A stretch of DNA of 5,411 nucleotides, taken from positions 1 through 5,411 of the forward strand of contig SKZS01000149.1 of NCBI GenBank assembly GCA_007127255.1. The letters are read 5' to 3'. The position numbers were made by a program, and so were the translations under genes. The notes under the pieces were generated by a model. The model ran no database searches and was not told the DNA's origin. It saw only the letters and a program-made list of their open reading frames with translations. Positions 1-5,411 of this stretch are shown here, one piece after another. How positions within the stretch are numbered: position 1 is the first letter of the stretch; each line of letters begins with the position of its first letter. This DNA comes from Syntrophomonadaceae bacterium. Lineage in GTDB: Bacteria; Bacillota; Dethiobacteria; DTU022.

Positions 1-411
1 GAGCTCAGGAATACCCGCACTTTTTTCCAGCGTTTCGATATGCCCGATATCATCAAGGTTGATCACAGCGCCCAGGCGGGCAGCCTCGGCAAATTCTTCA
101 CCGGGGGTATCGTTAGAGGTAAAAACAATCTCTTCTCCCTCAAAGCCTACTTTTTCTGCAAGCAGCAGTTCGGGCAGTGAACTGCAGTCGACTCCCATAC
201 CCTCTTCGCGCAGGAGGCTCATAATTGTAGGATTGGGACAGGCCTTTACGGCAAAATGATTTTTAAAACCCTTCACCCAGGAAAAGGCTTGATAAATATG
301 GCGTGCATTGTCCCGAATAGCTTTCTCATCATAGATTATAAAAGGGGTCGGGTATTTAACTGCTATTTCTTCAAGCTGTTCTTTGTTTAAGGGAACTATT
401 TTTTTATTCAA
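1..411 (-). CDS. lysA: Diaminopimelate decarboxylase, N-terminal part (cut by window edge)
   Basis: This gene encodes the first 137 residues of a PLP-dependent decarboxylase of the LysA/ornithine decarboxylase fold type III family; the C-terminal part lies beyond the left edge. LysA converts meso-diaminopimelate to L-lysine plus CO2 in the cytoplasm. Visible features are the entry to the alanine-racemase-like barrel (PTPFIIYDE, residues 21-29), the PLP-lysine motif FAVKA with K56, the VDCSS segment (74-78), FTSNDTP (97-103) and INLDD (117-121), all in the order expected for this family. The start is TTG at 411: no in-frame ATG lies nearby upstream, and a strong GGTGGAGG Shine-Dalgarno sits 8 nt before it. 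It follows dapL by 88 nt and is the last visible gene of a dapB-dapA-dapL-lysA operon, which supports lysA over other decarboxylases of the family. The substrate is inferred from context and N-terminal similarity; the substrate-binding C-terminal residues cannot be inspected. Confidence 0.9.
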   Translation of the reverse strand, partial: MNKKIVPLNKEQLEEIAVKYPTPFIIYDEKAIRDNARHIYQAFSWVKGFKNHFAVKACPNPTIMSLLREEGMGVDCSSLPELLLAEKVGFEGEEIVFTSNDTPGEEFAEAARLGAVINLDDIGHIETLEKSAGIPEL

Positions 412-419
412 CTTCTCCG

Positions 420-427
420 CCTCCACC
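420..427 (-). promoter_or_regulatory. Strong ribosome binding site fixing the TTG start of lysA
   Basis: On the minus strand this reads GGTGGAGG, a close match to the anti-Shine-Dalgarno complement, ending 8 nt before the TTG at 411. It is the clearest ribosome binding site in the dap operon and decides the non-ATG start of lysA. Its strength may compensate for the weak start codon and for the 88-nt distance from the dapL stop, which makes translational coupling unlikely. Confidence 0.75.
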
Positions 428-458
428 TGACTGCTTGCTTTTAAAATTTGGAAATACC

Positions 459-472
459 TGGCCTTTAGGCCA
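459..472. repeat. Small perfect inverted repeat in the dapL-lysA gap
   Basis: TGGCC-TTTA-GGCCA forms a perfect 5-bp stem with a 4-nt loop, or a 6-bp stem with a 2-nt loop. Read on the plus strand it is followed by ACC and five T residues, so it resembles a short rho-independent terminator facing against the dap operon. On the minus strand, the transcribed direction, it is preceded by A residues and followed by GGTATTT, so it lacks the U-tract needed to terminate the operon. It may be a transcript-stabilising or processing hairpin between dapL and lysA, or simply chance. Confidence 0.3.
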
Positions 473-499
473 ACCTTTTTCAGTTTACTATTGTGCAAG

Positions 500-1729
500 T
501 CACAACTTGAGTTTGTCCTGAATGCTTTTAACAGCTTCTTCCACATCTTCGCGGTGACCAAATGCACTCAGGCGAAAATAACCTTCTCCTGAAGGGCCGA
601 ATCCCGAGCCCGGAGTGCCTACAACCTGTGCTTCATGCAATAGTTTATCAAAAAATTCCCAGGATGACAGCCCCTGGGGCGCTTCAAGCCACAGGTAGGG
701 AGCATTAACCCCTCCATAAACGGTAAGCCCTGTTTTTAAAAGACCTTCCCGGATTATGGCAGCATTTTTCATATAGTAACTGATCAGGGAAGCACATTCC
801 TTCTGTCCTGCTTCAGAAAGGACTGCCAATCCGCCACGCTGGGCAATGTTCGAAGCCCCGTTGAAAAATGTAGTCTGCCTGCGCAGCCACAAGCGGTGCA
901 GTTCACCATGCTCACTGTCTTCACAAACCAGATCCCGCGGCACTATTGCCCAACCGAGGCGCACTCCGGTAAAGCCGGCTGATTTTGAAAAACTATTGAT
1001 TTCAATTGCGCATTCTTTTGCTCCGTCAACTTCATAAATAGACCTGGGCAGTGAGGAATCACCAATAAATTCAGCGTAAGCAGCATCAAAAATAAGCACC
1101 GCTTTCTTATCGCGGGCATAGTCAACAAATTTCTGCAGCTCTTTATGGGTTGCCACAGCACCTGTCGGGTTATTCGGACTGCATAAGTAGAGCAGATCAA
1201 CTTTTTGCTTTGGTGGTTCGGGTATAAAGCCGTTTTCGCTGTTGCAGACCATGTAGATAAAGCCGCTGTAGTTGCCCGCTCCACTTTTAAAGCTGCCTGA
1301 ACGTCCCGCAATTACGTTGGAATCAACATAGACCGGATAAGCCGGATCCTGAAAGGCTACCTGGTTATCTGTATTGAATATCGATTGAATGTTGCCCGCA
1401 TCTGGCTTGGCTCCGTCACTGATAAAGAATTCATCCTTATCGAGAATCACTCCTCGCTTTCCGTAAAAACGGGCCAAAGCCTCACGCAGTTTTTCTTCCC
1501 CCTGCTCGTCCCCGTAGCCTGTATAAGTTTCCGCATCAGCCAGGCGACCGACTGCGTCTTGCAGGCCTGCAACTATTGTCCGGGTGAGGGGTTCGGTAGT
1601 ATTACCGATTCCCAGGCGGTGCACCCTGGCCTGGGGGTTCTCCTGTTGGAATTCTTTTATCCTGCGCCCAATTTCCGGAAACAGGTAACCGGCGCTTAAT
1701 TTACGGTAATGTGTATTAATTTTTGCCAT
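500..1729 (-). CDS. dapL: LL-diaminopimelate aminotransferase (DapL)
   Basis: A full-length 409-residue fold type I PLP aminotransferase. DapL converts tetrahydrodipicolinate to LL-diaminopimelate in one step using glutamate as amino donor, replacing DapD/DapC/DapE. Residues counted from the ATG at 1729 show the DapL hallmarks: GIGNTTEPL (40-48), YTGYGDEQG (69-77), SDGAK (104-108), QDPAYPVYVD (127-136), PNNPTG with N187, FDAAY with D215 and Y218, the PLP lysine K249 in SFSKSAGFTGVRLGW, FNGASNIAQ near 289-297, GGVNAPYLWLE near 339-349, and TPGSGFGPSGEGYFR ending at the carboxylate-binding R386. The length is normal for the family. A GTG lies directly upstream at 1732, but GAGGAG at 1736-1741 is 6 nt from the ATG and only 3 nt from the GTG, so the ATG is preferred. 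The gene is 28 nt downstream of dapA and upstream of lysA, which agrees with its role. One departure is SDGAKPDAGN, where many homologues have SDGAKCDIG. Identification is very secure. Confidence 0.96.
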   Translation of the reverse strand: MAKINTHYRKLSAGYLFPEIGRRIKEFQQENPQARVHRLGIGNTTEPLTRTIVAGLQDAVGRLADAETYTGYGDEQGEEKLREALARFYGKRGVILDKDEFFISDGAKPDAGNIQSIFNTDNQVAFQDPAYPVYVDSNVIAGRSGSFKSGAGNYSGFIYMVCNSENGFIPEPPKQKVDLLYLCSPNNPTGAVATHKELQKFVDYARDKKAVLIFDAAYAEFIGDSSLPRSIYEVDGAKECAIEINSFSKSAGFTGVRLGWAIVPRDLVCEDSEHGELHRLWLRRQTTFFNGASNIAQRGGLAVLSEAGQKECASLISYYMKNAAIIREGLLKTGLTVYGGVNAPYLWLEAPQGLSSWEFFDKLLHEAQVVGTPGSGFGPSGEGYFRLSAFGHREDVEEAVKSIQDKLKL

Positions 1730-1735
1730 CACTGA

Positions 1736-1741
1736 CTCCTC
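1736..1741 (-). promoter_or_regulatory. Ribosome binding site selecting the ATG start of dapL
   Basis: The minus strand reads GAGGAG here. It stands 6 nt from the ATG at 1729 and 3 nt from the adjoining GTG at 1732, so the spacing favours the ATG and a 409-residue protein. It lies inside the 28-nt gap after the dapA stop codon. Confidence 0.65.
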
Positions 1742-1757
1742 ATTTTATAATATCGCC

Positions 1758-2678
1758 TTAGATATATCCTTCAGGTATCTCTATATCAGAGATTGCTTTC
1801 CTGATCACATCATAGTGTGCTTCCCTGGAAAGCGAACACATAGGCAGCCGGAAAGATTCCCGACACCATTTTTTCATAGCCATGGCTGTTTTAATCGGGA
1901 TGGGGTTGGTTTCAATAAAGCACGCTTTAAAGAAGTCCATTAAACGATCTTCAAGCTCCCTGGCCCGATTAATATCTCCATTAAGAGCACTGTGGACCAT
2001 CTCTTTCATCTGCCGTGGAACCAGGTTGGCTGCCACAGAAACCACTCCGTTTCCACCTGCTTCGATCAAATCAACTGTCATATTATCATCACCACAGAGA
2101 ACCACAAATTCATTATGGCGCATACCAATCAGGTTTTTCATCTGCGTTAAACTACCTGAGGCTTCTTTCACTCCAACTATGTTTTTATTTTCGCTCATCA
2201 GGCGGTAAAGCGTCTCATTTTCCAGGTTTACCCCACAGCGATTCTCGATATTGTATAAAATACACGGTATCGACACCGATTCAGCTACAGCTTTAAAATG
2301 CAGGTAAAGTCCCTTCTGGGTCGGCTTGACATAATAAGGATTGACCAAAAGCACCGCATCGACTCCTGAATGTTCGGCATGCTGAGAAAGCTGGATTGCT
2401 TCAGATGTAGCATTGCTGCCTGTTCCGGCTATTACCGGAACCCGACCATCAGCATATTCAACGGTCAGGGCGATGACCCTGTCGTGCTCTTCATGCGACA
2501 GGGTTGAACTCTCTCCAGTTGTGCCGCAGGGAACCAGGCCGTCAATACCTGCTTCAATTTGATATTCTACCAGGTGTTTGAATGAAGCAATATCTACCGC
2601 CCCGGTTGATGTAAAAGGAGTAATTAACGCCGTATGAACTCCCCTGAAAATGTTATCGATTTTTTTCACCCCCGGCAA
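1758..2678 (-). CDS. dapA: 4-hydroxy-tetrahydrodipicolinate synthase (DapA)
   Basis: A 306-residue TIM-barrel enzyme of the DapA/N-acetylneuraminate lyase superfamily that condenses pyruvate with L-aspartate 4-semialdehyde, the committed step of lysine synthesis. Seen directly are GTTGES (52-57, T53 matching E. coli T44), PYY (114-116, Y116 matching Y107), Y142 and R147 (Y133 and R138), and the Schiff-base lysine K171 in VGVKEASG (K161). The whole catalytic set is therefore present. The loop around Y142 is unusual, reading YNIENRCGVN where most family members read YNxPxRTG. Positions equivalent to the E. coli lysine feedback site are also kept (S57, H62, H65, N89, E93, Y115). The start is uncertain: the TTG at 2678 overlaps dapB by 26 nt but lacks a well-spaced Shine-Dalgarno, and an in-frame GTG at 2669 is the alternative. 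Translational coupling to dapB is likely. Position between dapB and dapL supports DapA over other lyases of the superfamily. Confidence 0.94.
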   Translation of the reverse strand: MPGVKKIDNIFRGVHTALITPFTSTGAVDIASFKHLVEYQIEAGIDGLVPCGTTGESSTLSHEEHDRVIALTVEYADGRVPVIAGTGSNATSEAIQLSQHAEHSGVDAVLLVNPYYVKPTQKGLYLHFKAVAESVSIPCILYNIENRCGVNLENETLYRLMSENKNIVGVKEASGSLTQMKNLIGMRHNEFVVLCGDDNMTVDLIEAGGNGVVSVAANLVPRQMKEMVHSALNGDINRARELEDRLMDFFKACFIETNPIPIKTAMAMKKWCRESFRLPMCSLSREAHYDVIRKAISDIEIPEGYI

Positions 2679-3426
2679 TTGATTGCATCATATCCTTAAT
2701 ATTAAAAAGTCCTTTTCTGCCGCAAATCCAGCGGGCGGCGACCAAGGCTCCTACAGCAAAGCCTTCACGGTTTCTCGCGCTGTGTTCCAAGACTATAGTA
2801 TCTTCATCACTGTCAAAGATCACCTGGTGTCTGCCCGGAATTGAACCGCCCCTGGTCGATGACAAATGCAGTTCATGGTCCCCGATCCTACCCCGGGGCA
2901 GGTCAATGACAGTTTTACTTTTTCTCTCCAGATTCCTGATCATTATGTCGCCGAGCATTTGTGCCGTCCCCGAAGGGCTGTCCGCTTTATTCCTGTGATG
3001 ATATTCGTGGATAACAGCATCATATTGTGAAAAACGATTCATAAGCAGGCTTGCATTTTCAACCATTTGGAAGAAAAGGTGAACTCCCAGTGAAAAGTTT
3101 CCCGACCAGATCAGACCAATACCTGCTTTTTCAACAATAGCAGCAACCCGTTCCATTTGATCATACCAGCCTGTTGTCCCGATTACAGCCGGTATCTTTA
3201 ATTCCCCATAGCGCTCTATATTGGAGACTACAACCTCCGGATGAGTAAAATCTATTATAACATCAAGCGCTGCTGATATGGAAGTAAGTTCCCTTGCCGT
3301 TATCTCGGCAGAAGAACTGCCGGGATCTATAATCTCCGGGACTTCATATCCATGAGACAGGGCAATCCGATGGATCAACTTTCCCATCTGCCCATAACCG
3401 ACAATACCTATGCGCAAATTTGTCAA
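2653..3426 (-). CDS. dapB: 4-hydroxy-tetrahydrodipicolinate reductase (DapB)
   Basis: A 257-residue NAD(P)H-dependent reductase that converts the DapA product to tetrahydrodipicolinate, the substrate of DapL. The N-terminal Rossmann fold shows VGYGQMG (9-15), IDFTHPE (58-64), GTTGW (83-87) and SGNFSLGV (108-115). The C-terminal catalytic domain carries EYHHRNKADSPSGTA (141-155), with H143, H144 and K147 as the catalytic and substrate-binding residues, then STRGGSIPGRH (190-200) and EHSARNREGFAVGA (214-227). The glycine loop GYGQMG is one residue shorter than the GAGGRMG of E. coli DapB. D34 follows strand 2, which could favour NADH, but that is inference. The start is TTG at 3426, 7 nt after GGAAGAG; a second TTG at 3417, giving MRIGIVGYG, is 9 nt after GGGAG and equally possible. 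It is the first gene of the operon and overlaps dapA at its 3' end. Confidence 0.95.
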   Translation of the reverse strand: MTNLRIGIVGYGQMGKLIHRIALSHGYEVPEIIDPGSSSAEITARELTSISAALDVIIDFTHPEVVVSNIERYGELKIPAVIGTTGWYDQMERVAAIVEKAGIGLIWSGNFSLGVHLFFQMVENASLLMNRFSQYDAVIHEYHHRNKADSPSGTAQMLGDIMIRNLERKSKTVIDLPRGRIGDHELHLSSTRGGSIPGRHQVIFDSDEDTIVLEHSARNREGFAVGALVAARWICGRKGLFNIKDMMQSIAGGEKNR

Positions 3427-3440
3427 CTCCCATCTCTTCC
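3427..3440 (-). promoter_or_regulatory. Two candidate Shine-Dalgarno elements for dapB
   Basis: On the minus strand GGAAGAG (3434-3440) is 7 nt from the TTG at 3426, and GGGAG (3427-3431) is 9 nt from the TTG at 3417. An ATG between them is out of frame. The two elements leave the choice between 257 and 254 residues open. No in-frame ATG is available, so dapB starts at a TTG in either case. Confidence 0.4.
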
Positions 3441-3508
3441 GTAAAATATATTCTCCAACTGTAAGGCTCTTCCTTCATAAACCTTAAATGTTCTCAATAT
3501 GGACAATC

Positions 3509-3538
3509 TTGACTTGATCCTGAAATAATAGCTATAAT
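3509..3538 (+). promoter_or_regulatory. Sigma-70/SigA-type promoter for the DUF3786-MFS genes
   Basis: The plus strand carries TTGACT (3509-3514, 5 of 6 consensus), an 18-nt spacer and a perfect TATAAT (3533-3538). Transcription would begin near 3545, giving a leader of about 28 nt before the ATG at 3573, with GGTGGTG at 3559-3565 as ribosome binding site. The palindrome ATAGCTAT (3528-3535) overlaps the -10 box and could be chance or a small operator. This is the best promoter match in the window and is placed correctly upstream of the right-hand genes. Confidence 0.65.
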
Positions 3539-3553
3539 GGCCGCAGGCGAAAA
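3525..3553 (-). promoter_or_regulatory. Weak candidate promoter for the dap operon
   Basis: On the minus strand TTTTCG (3548-3553, 3 of 6 matches to the -35 consensus) is followed after 17 nt by TATTAT (3525-3530, 5 of 6 matches to the -10 consensus). Transcription would begin near 3518, leaving a leader of roughly 92 nt before dapB. It would lie almost on top of the right-facing promoter. The -35 match is poor and other weak pairs exist in the gap, so this is a candidate only. The dap operon must be transcribed from this gap or from inside the divergent gene. Confidence 0.2.
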
Positions 3554-3572
3554 TCCTCGGTGGTGAAAACTT

Positions 3573-4241
3573 ATGTGTCCTGATAAACCGGATAAACGGC
3601 TGCCAGAATTAGATATAACAGCCAATGAAGACAAAAGACGCCGCTCCCTGCAGGAGCGCTGTGCACAACACAGGAATAACCTGAAAGGGCAGGATCCTCA
3701 CAAACTTGCCGGCCTGGCGGCAATGAGCATAAGACCTGACAATGATGGCAGTTTCATTCTTAGCGGTGAACACTTAAACAGTCAATACCATGTAAAATGG
3801 CCTTCCTTTACCGTTACAGACAACGAAGGCAACCCGGCTTCACTACAGATAGAAGCCCTCTGGCTGCATTATCTTGATCGAGCCGACGGTCAACCGCTGA
3901 CGGGACGCTGGGTTAACTTAAGTGAAATAGGCGGCCTTTTCTACCAGCAGGCTTTCCAGGGCTACTGCGGCGACATGCTTGCCGAGTACTGGAATGACGA
4001 TATAGAAGGTTTGCGGAAAAAATGCCTTGCCAGTGGCGGGTGGTCCCTGCCAAATCTCGGTGACCTCGCCTTTGAATGGCGGGCTTTGCCCCGCCTGCCC
4101 ATATGCCTGTGCTATAGATTGCCATCAGGGGGAAAAGAGGCCTGGGCTACAGTACTATTTGACGCAGCAGCCGGCCACTACGTAGCAGCAGATGTAGCTG
4201 CTATTACTGGTAAAAAGCTGGCAGACCGACTGGTTGAATAA
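3573..4241 (+). CDS. DUF3786 domain protein, function unknown
   Basis: A 222-residue soluble protein with no signal peptide or membrane segment. Its C-terminal two thirds look like the DUF3786 family, mostly known from anaerobic bacteria and archaea. The family-like stretches are LWLHYLDRADGQPLTGRW (96-113), GGLFYQQAF (120-128), the ALPRLPICLCY segment (171-181) and VLFDAAAGHYVAADVAAI near 194-211. The N-terminus (1-40) is highly charged, probably helical, and rich in Lys and Arg. Cysteines occur at 2, 30, 132, 151, 178 and 180; the C178-x-C180 pair is notable, but there is no ferredoxin-type four-cysteine motif, and the Fe-S domain fused to some DUF3786 proteins is absent. The start ATG is 7 nt after GGTGGTG and lies behind a good promoter. 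An MFS transporter follows after 28 nt, suggesting co-transcription. No biochemical role can be assigned. Family assignment is from remembered motif pattern and is fairly confident. Confidence 0.8.
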   Translation: MCPDKPDKRLPELDITANEDKRRRSLQERCAQHRNNLKGQDPHKLAGLAAMSIRPDNDGSFILSGEHLNSQYHVKWPSFTVTDNEGNPASLQIEALWLHYLDRADGQPLTGRWVNLSEIGGLFYQQAFQGYCGDMLAEYWNDDIEGLRKKCLASGGWSLPNLGDLAFEWRALPRLPICLCYRLPSGGKEAWATVLFDAAAGHYVAADVAAITGKKLADRLVE

Positions 4242-4269
4242 CAGGATAAGGATATGATCAAAATTGCCC

Positions 4270-5411
4270 ATGCACCAGGAAACAACAGGTAGCGATAGCA
4301 GATTCTCCGCCGGTTTTTTTAACTGGTTTTTATTCTTTGGCTCGGTATTTTTCTTTATGGCCAACCTGTTTGCCTCGATTGCTGTTTTCCCGGCTTACAG
4401 CCTCTCAATCGGAAGCACTCCTTTTCAAGCCGGCCTGCAAAACACATTATTCGGGGTTACCGCGGTATTAATTCGTTTTTATTTAGGGCCGGTTATGGAT
4501 CACAGGGGTCCAAAACCGCTGATGCTGCTGGGCGCTTTTGCTTTTGCAACTACCCCCCTGCTGCTTTTGCTAAGCCCTTCATACAACCTGCTGCTGGCCG
4601 CACGCCTCTATCAATCCCTCGGACTTGCCGTTTTCCTGCCCGGTATGTTTGCCCTGACCGCAGAAATGGCACCACCCTATCGTATCGGCACATACCTGGG
4701 AGCATTGCGTATATTTTTTAACCTGGGTTTACTGGCGGGGCCATCTGCTGCGCTGCTGATCATTGAAAGCCTCGGTTATGACAGCTGGTTCATGGTCAGC
4801 GGTTTTAGCGGCCTTCTCTCCCTCGCCCTGCTGGCCGTTGTCAGGACCCCTCTGGTTCCGGTCAGGGTTGAGAAAAAAGCCAGCTCATTGAACCAGATCA
4901 TTGAAGCCCTTTCCGTTAAACAGATTTACCCGATCATCGGAGGAATTGCCCTGTACGCCTTCTCTTACAGTGCAGTTGTTTCTTTTGCCGCGGTACATAT
5001 CGAATCAACAGCTCCAAATATAGAAGCAGCATACTTTTTCATTGCTTTCGGGGCATCTGGAATCATTACATGTGTGGGAGCAGGAGCCCTTTCCGATCGT
5101 TTTGGCCGTCAGCAGGTTGCCTGGCCGATGCTAGTTACCCTGGGAATAGGAACAACACTATTTTTCTATATAAATCAATGGCCTGCCCTGGTTATTATTT
5201 GCGCAATCATCATCGGTATCGGAATCCAGGGCAGCTCTCTCGTTTTCGCCGCCTGGCTGATCGAAATCAGCAGACCGAGACTTCGCGCAACCACCATCAG
5301 CCTCCAGGAAAATACTATTGATATTGTCTTCGCTCTTGGAGCCCTGTCCTTTGGAATTGCCGCTCAGGGTCCCGGCCTGGGCATGGCTTTCTTTCTAACC
5401 GGTATAATAAC
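4270..5411 (+). CDS. Major facilitator superfamily transporter (3' end beyond window)
   Basis: The first 380 residues of an MFS permease, open at the right edge. About eleven hydrophobic helices are visible (roughly 17-40, 52-75, 83-101, 106-128, 143-166, 171-192, 219-241, 254-275, 284-301, 305-328, 346-366), with a twelfth beginning near 371, so only a short C-terminal piece is missing. MFS motif A is seen twice: GPVMDHRGPK (73-82) in the loop between helices 2 and 3, and GALSDRFGRQ (272-281) at the matching place in the second half. The segment 193-215 is the usual central cytoplasmic loop. The pattern is that of a proton-coupled 12-helix exporter or sugar/drug-type permease, but the substrate cannot be told. 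The ATG at 4270 has no Shine-Dalgarno at normal distance (AAGGA ends 17 nt upstream); an in-frame TTG at 4264 is 11 nt from it and may be the true start. It is probably co-transcribed with the DUF3786 gene. Confidence 0.88.
   Translation, partial: MHQETTGSDSRFSAGFFNWFLFFGSVFFFMANLFASIAVFPAYSLSIGSTPFQAGLQNTLFGVTAVLIRFYLGPVMDHRGPKPLMLLGAFAFATTPLLLLLSPSYNLLLAARLYQSLGLAVFLPGMFALTAEMAPPYRIGTYLGALRIFFNLGLLAGPSAALLIIESLGYDSWFMVSGFSGLLSLALLAVVRTPLVPVRVEKKASSLNQIIEALSVKQIYPIIGGIALYAFSYSAVVSFAAVHIESTAPNIEAAYFFIAFGASGIITCVGAGALSDRFGRQQVAWPMLVTLGIGTTLFFYINQWPALVIICAIIIGIGIQGSSLVFAAWLIEISRPRLRATTISLQENTIDIVFALGALSFGIAAQGPGLGMAFFLTGII

Noticed and set aside
1..6. GAGCTC palindrome (SacI site) at the exact window start
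   Set aside because: It lies within the lysA coding frame and may just reflect where the fragment was cut or chance; it has no biological signal of its own.
59..259. Plus-strand open frame opposite lysA
   Set aside because: It is antisense to the clearly homologous lysA frame, has low-complexity Ser/Pro composition and resembles no protein family I know.
459..480. Intrinsic terminator ending a plus-strand transcript
   Set aside because: The stem is only 5-6 bp, the T-run starts 3 nt after it, and no plus-strand gene ends here, so it is listed only as an inverted repeat.
943..1311. 122-codon minus-strand frame inside dapL
   Set aside because: It is an alternate frame of dapL, whose own frame carries every DapL motif; the alternate product shows no recognisable domain.
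1385..1699. Plus-strand open frame opposite the 5' part of dapL
   Set aside because: It is antisense to conserved DapL coding sequence and has no convincing ribosome binding site or family resemblance.
1882..2296. Two overlapping plus-strand frames opposite dapA
   Set aside because: Both are antisense shadows of dapA with no domain resemblance.
3427..3572. Lysine riboswitch or T-box upstream of dapB
   Set aside because: The gap is only 146 bp, shorter than a full lysine riboswitch with its expression platform, and I see neither the T-box sequence nor a terminator hairpin with a U-run on the minus strand.
3913..4364. Two minus-strand frames opposite the DUF3786 gene and the transporter start
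   Set aside because: They lie antisense to genes with clear family motifs, and neither product looks like a known protein.
5070..5321. 83-codon plus-strand frame inside the transporter
   Set aside because: The transporter frame continues unbroken through this region with membrane helices and motif A; the alternate frame is Arg/Ser/Tyr rich and featureless.

Overview
The window carries two divergent gene clusters from what looks like an anaerobic bacterium of moderate GC content, most plausibly a clostridial or related Firmicutes lineage. This is inferred from gene content (DapL-type lysine synthesis, a DUF3786 protein, frequent TTG starts); no marker gene is present and the species cannot be named.

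Left half (1-3426, all minus strand): a compact lysine/diaminopimelate operon read from right to left in the order dapB, dapA, dapL, lysA. dapB and dapA overlap by up to 26 nt, dapA and dapL are 28 nt apart, and an 88-nt gap with a small hairpin precedes lysA, which runs off the left edge. DapA condenses pyruvate with aspartate semialdehyde, DapB reduces the product to tetrahydrodipicolinate, and DapL transaminates this directly to LL-diaminopimelate, skipping the succinylase/acetylase steps. LysA decarboxylates meso-diaminopimelate to lysine. The epimerase DapF, which must link DapL to LysA, is not in the window, nor are the aspartokinase and aspartate semialdehyde dehydrogenase genes.

Middle (3427-3572): a 146-bp divergent intergenic region. 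It holds a near-consensus sigma-70-type promoter facing right and only weak candidates facing the dap operon. It is too short for a complete lysine riboswitch.

Right half (3573-5411, plus strand): a DUF3786-family protein of unknown function, followed 28 nt later by a major facilitator superfamily (MFS) transporter cut off by the right edge. Both probably use the same promoter. Nothing in the sequence ties this pair to lysine synthesis beyond adjacency.

No RNA genes, mobile elements, CRISPR arrays or clear intrinsic terminators serving these genes were seen. The window is mainly housekeeping metabolism. The points most worth a second look are an altered active-site motif and an apparently intact lysine-feedback pocket in DapA, the uncharacterised DUF3786-MFS pair, and the ambiguous translation start of the transporter.
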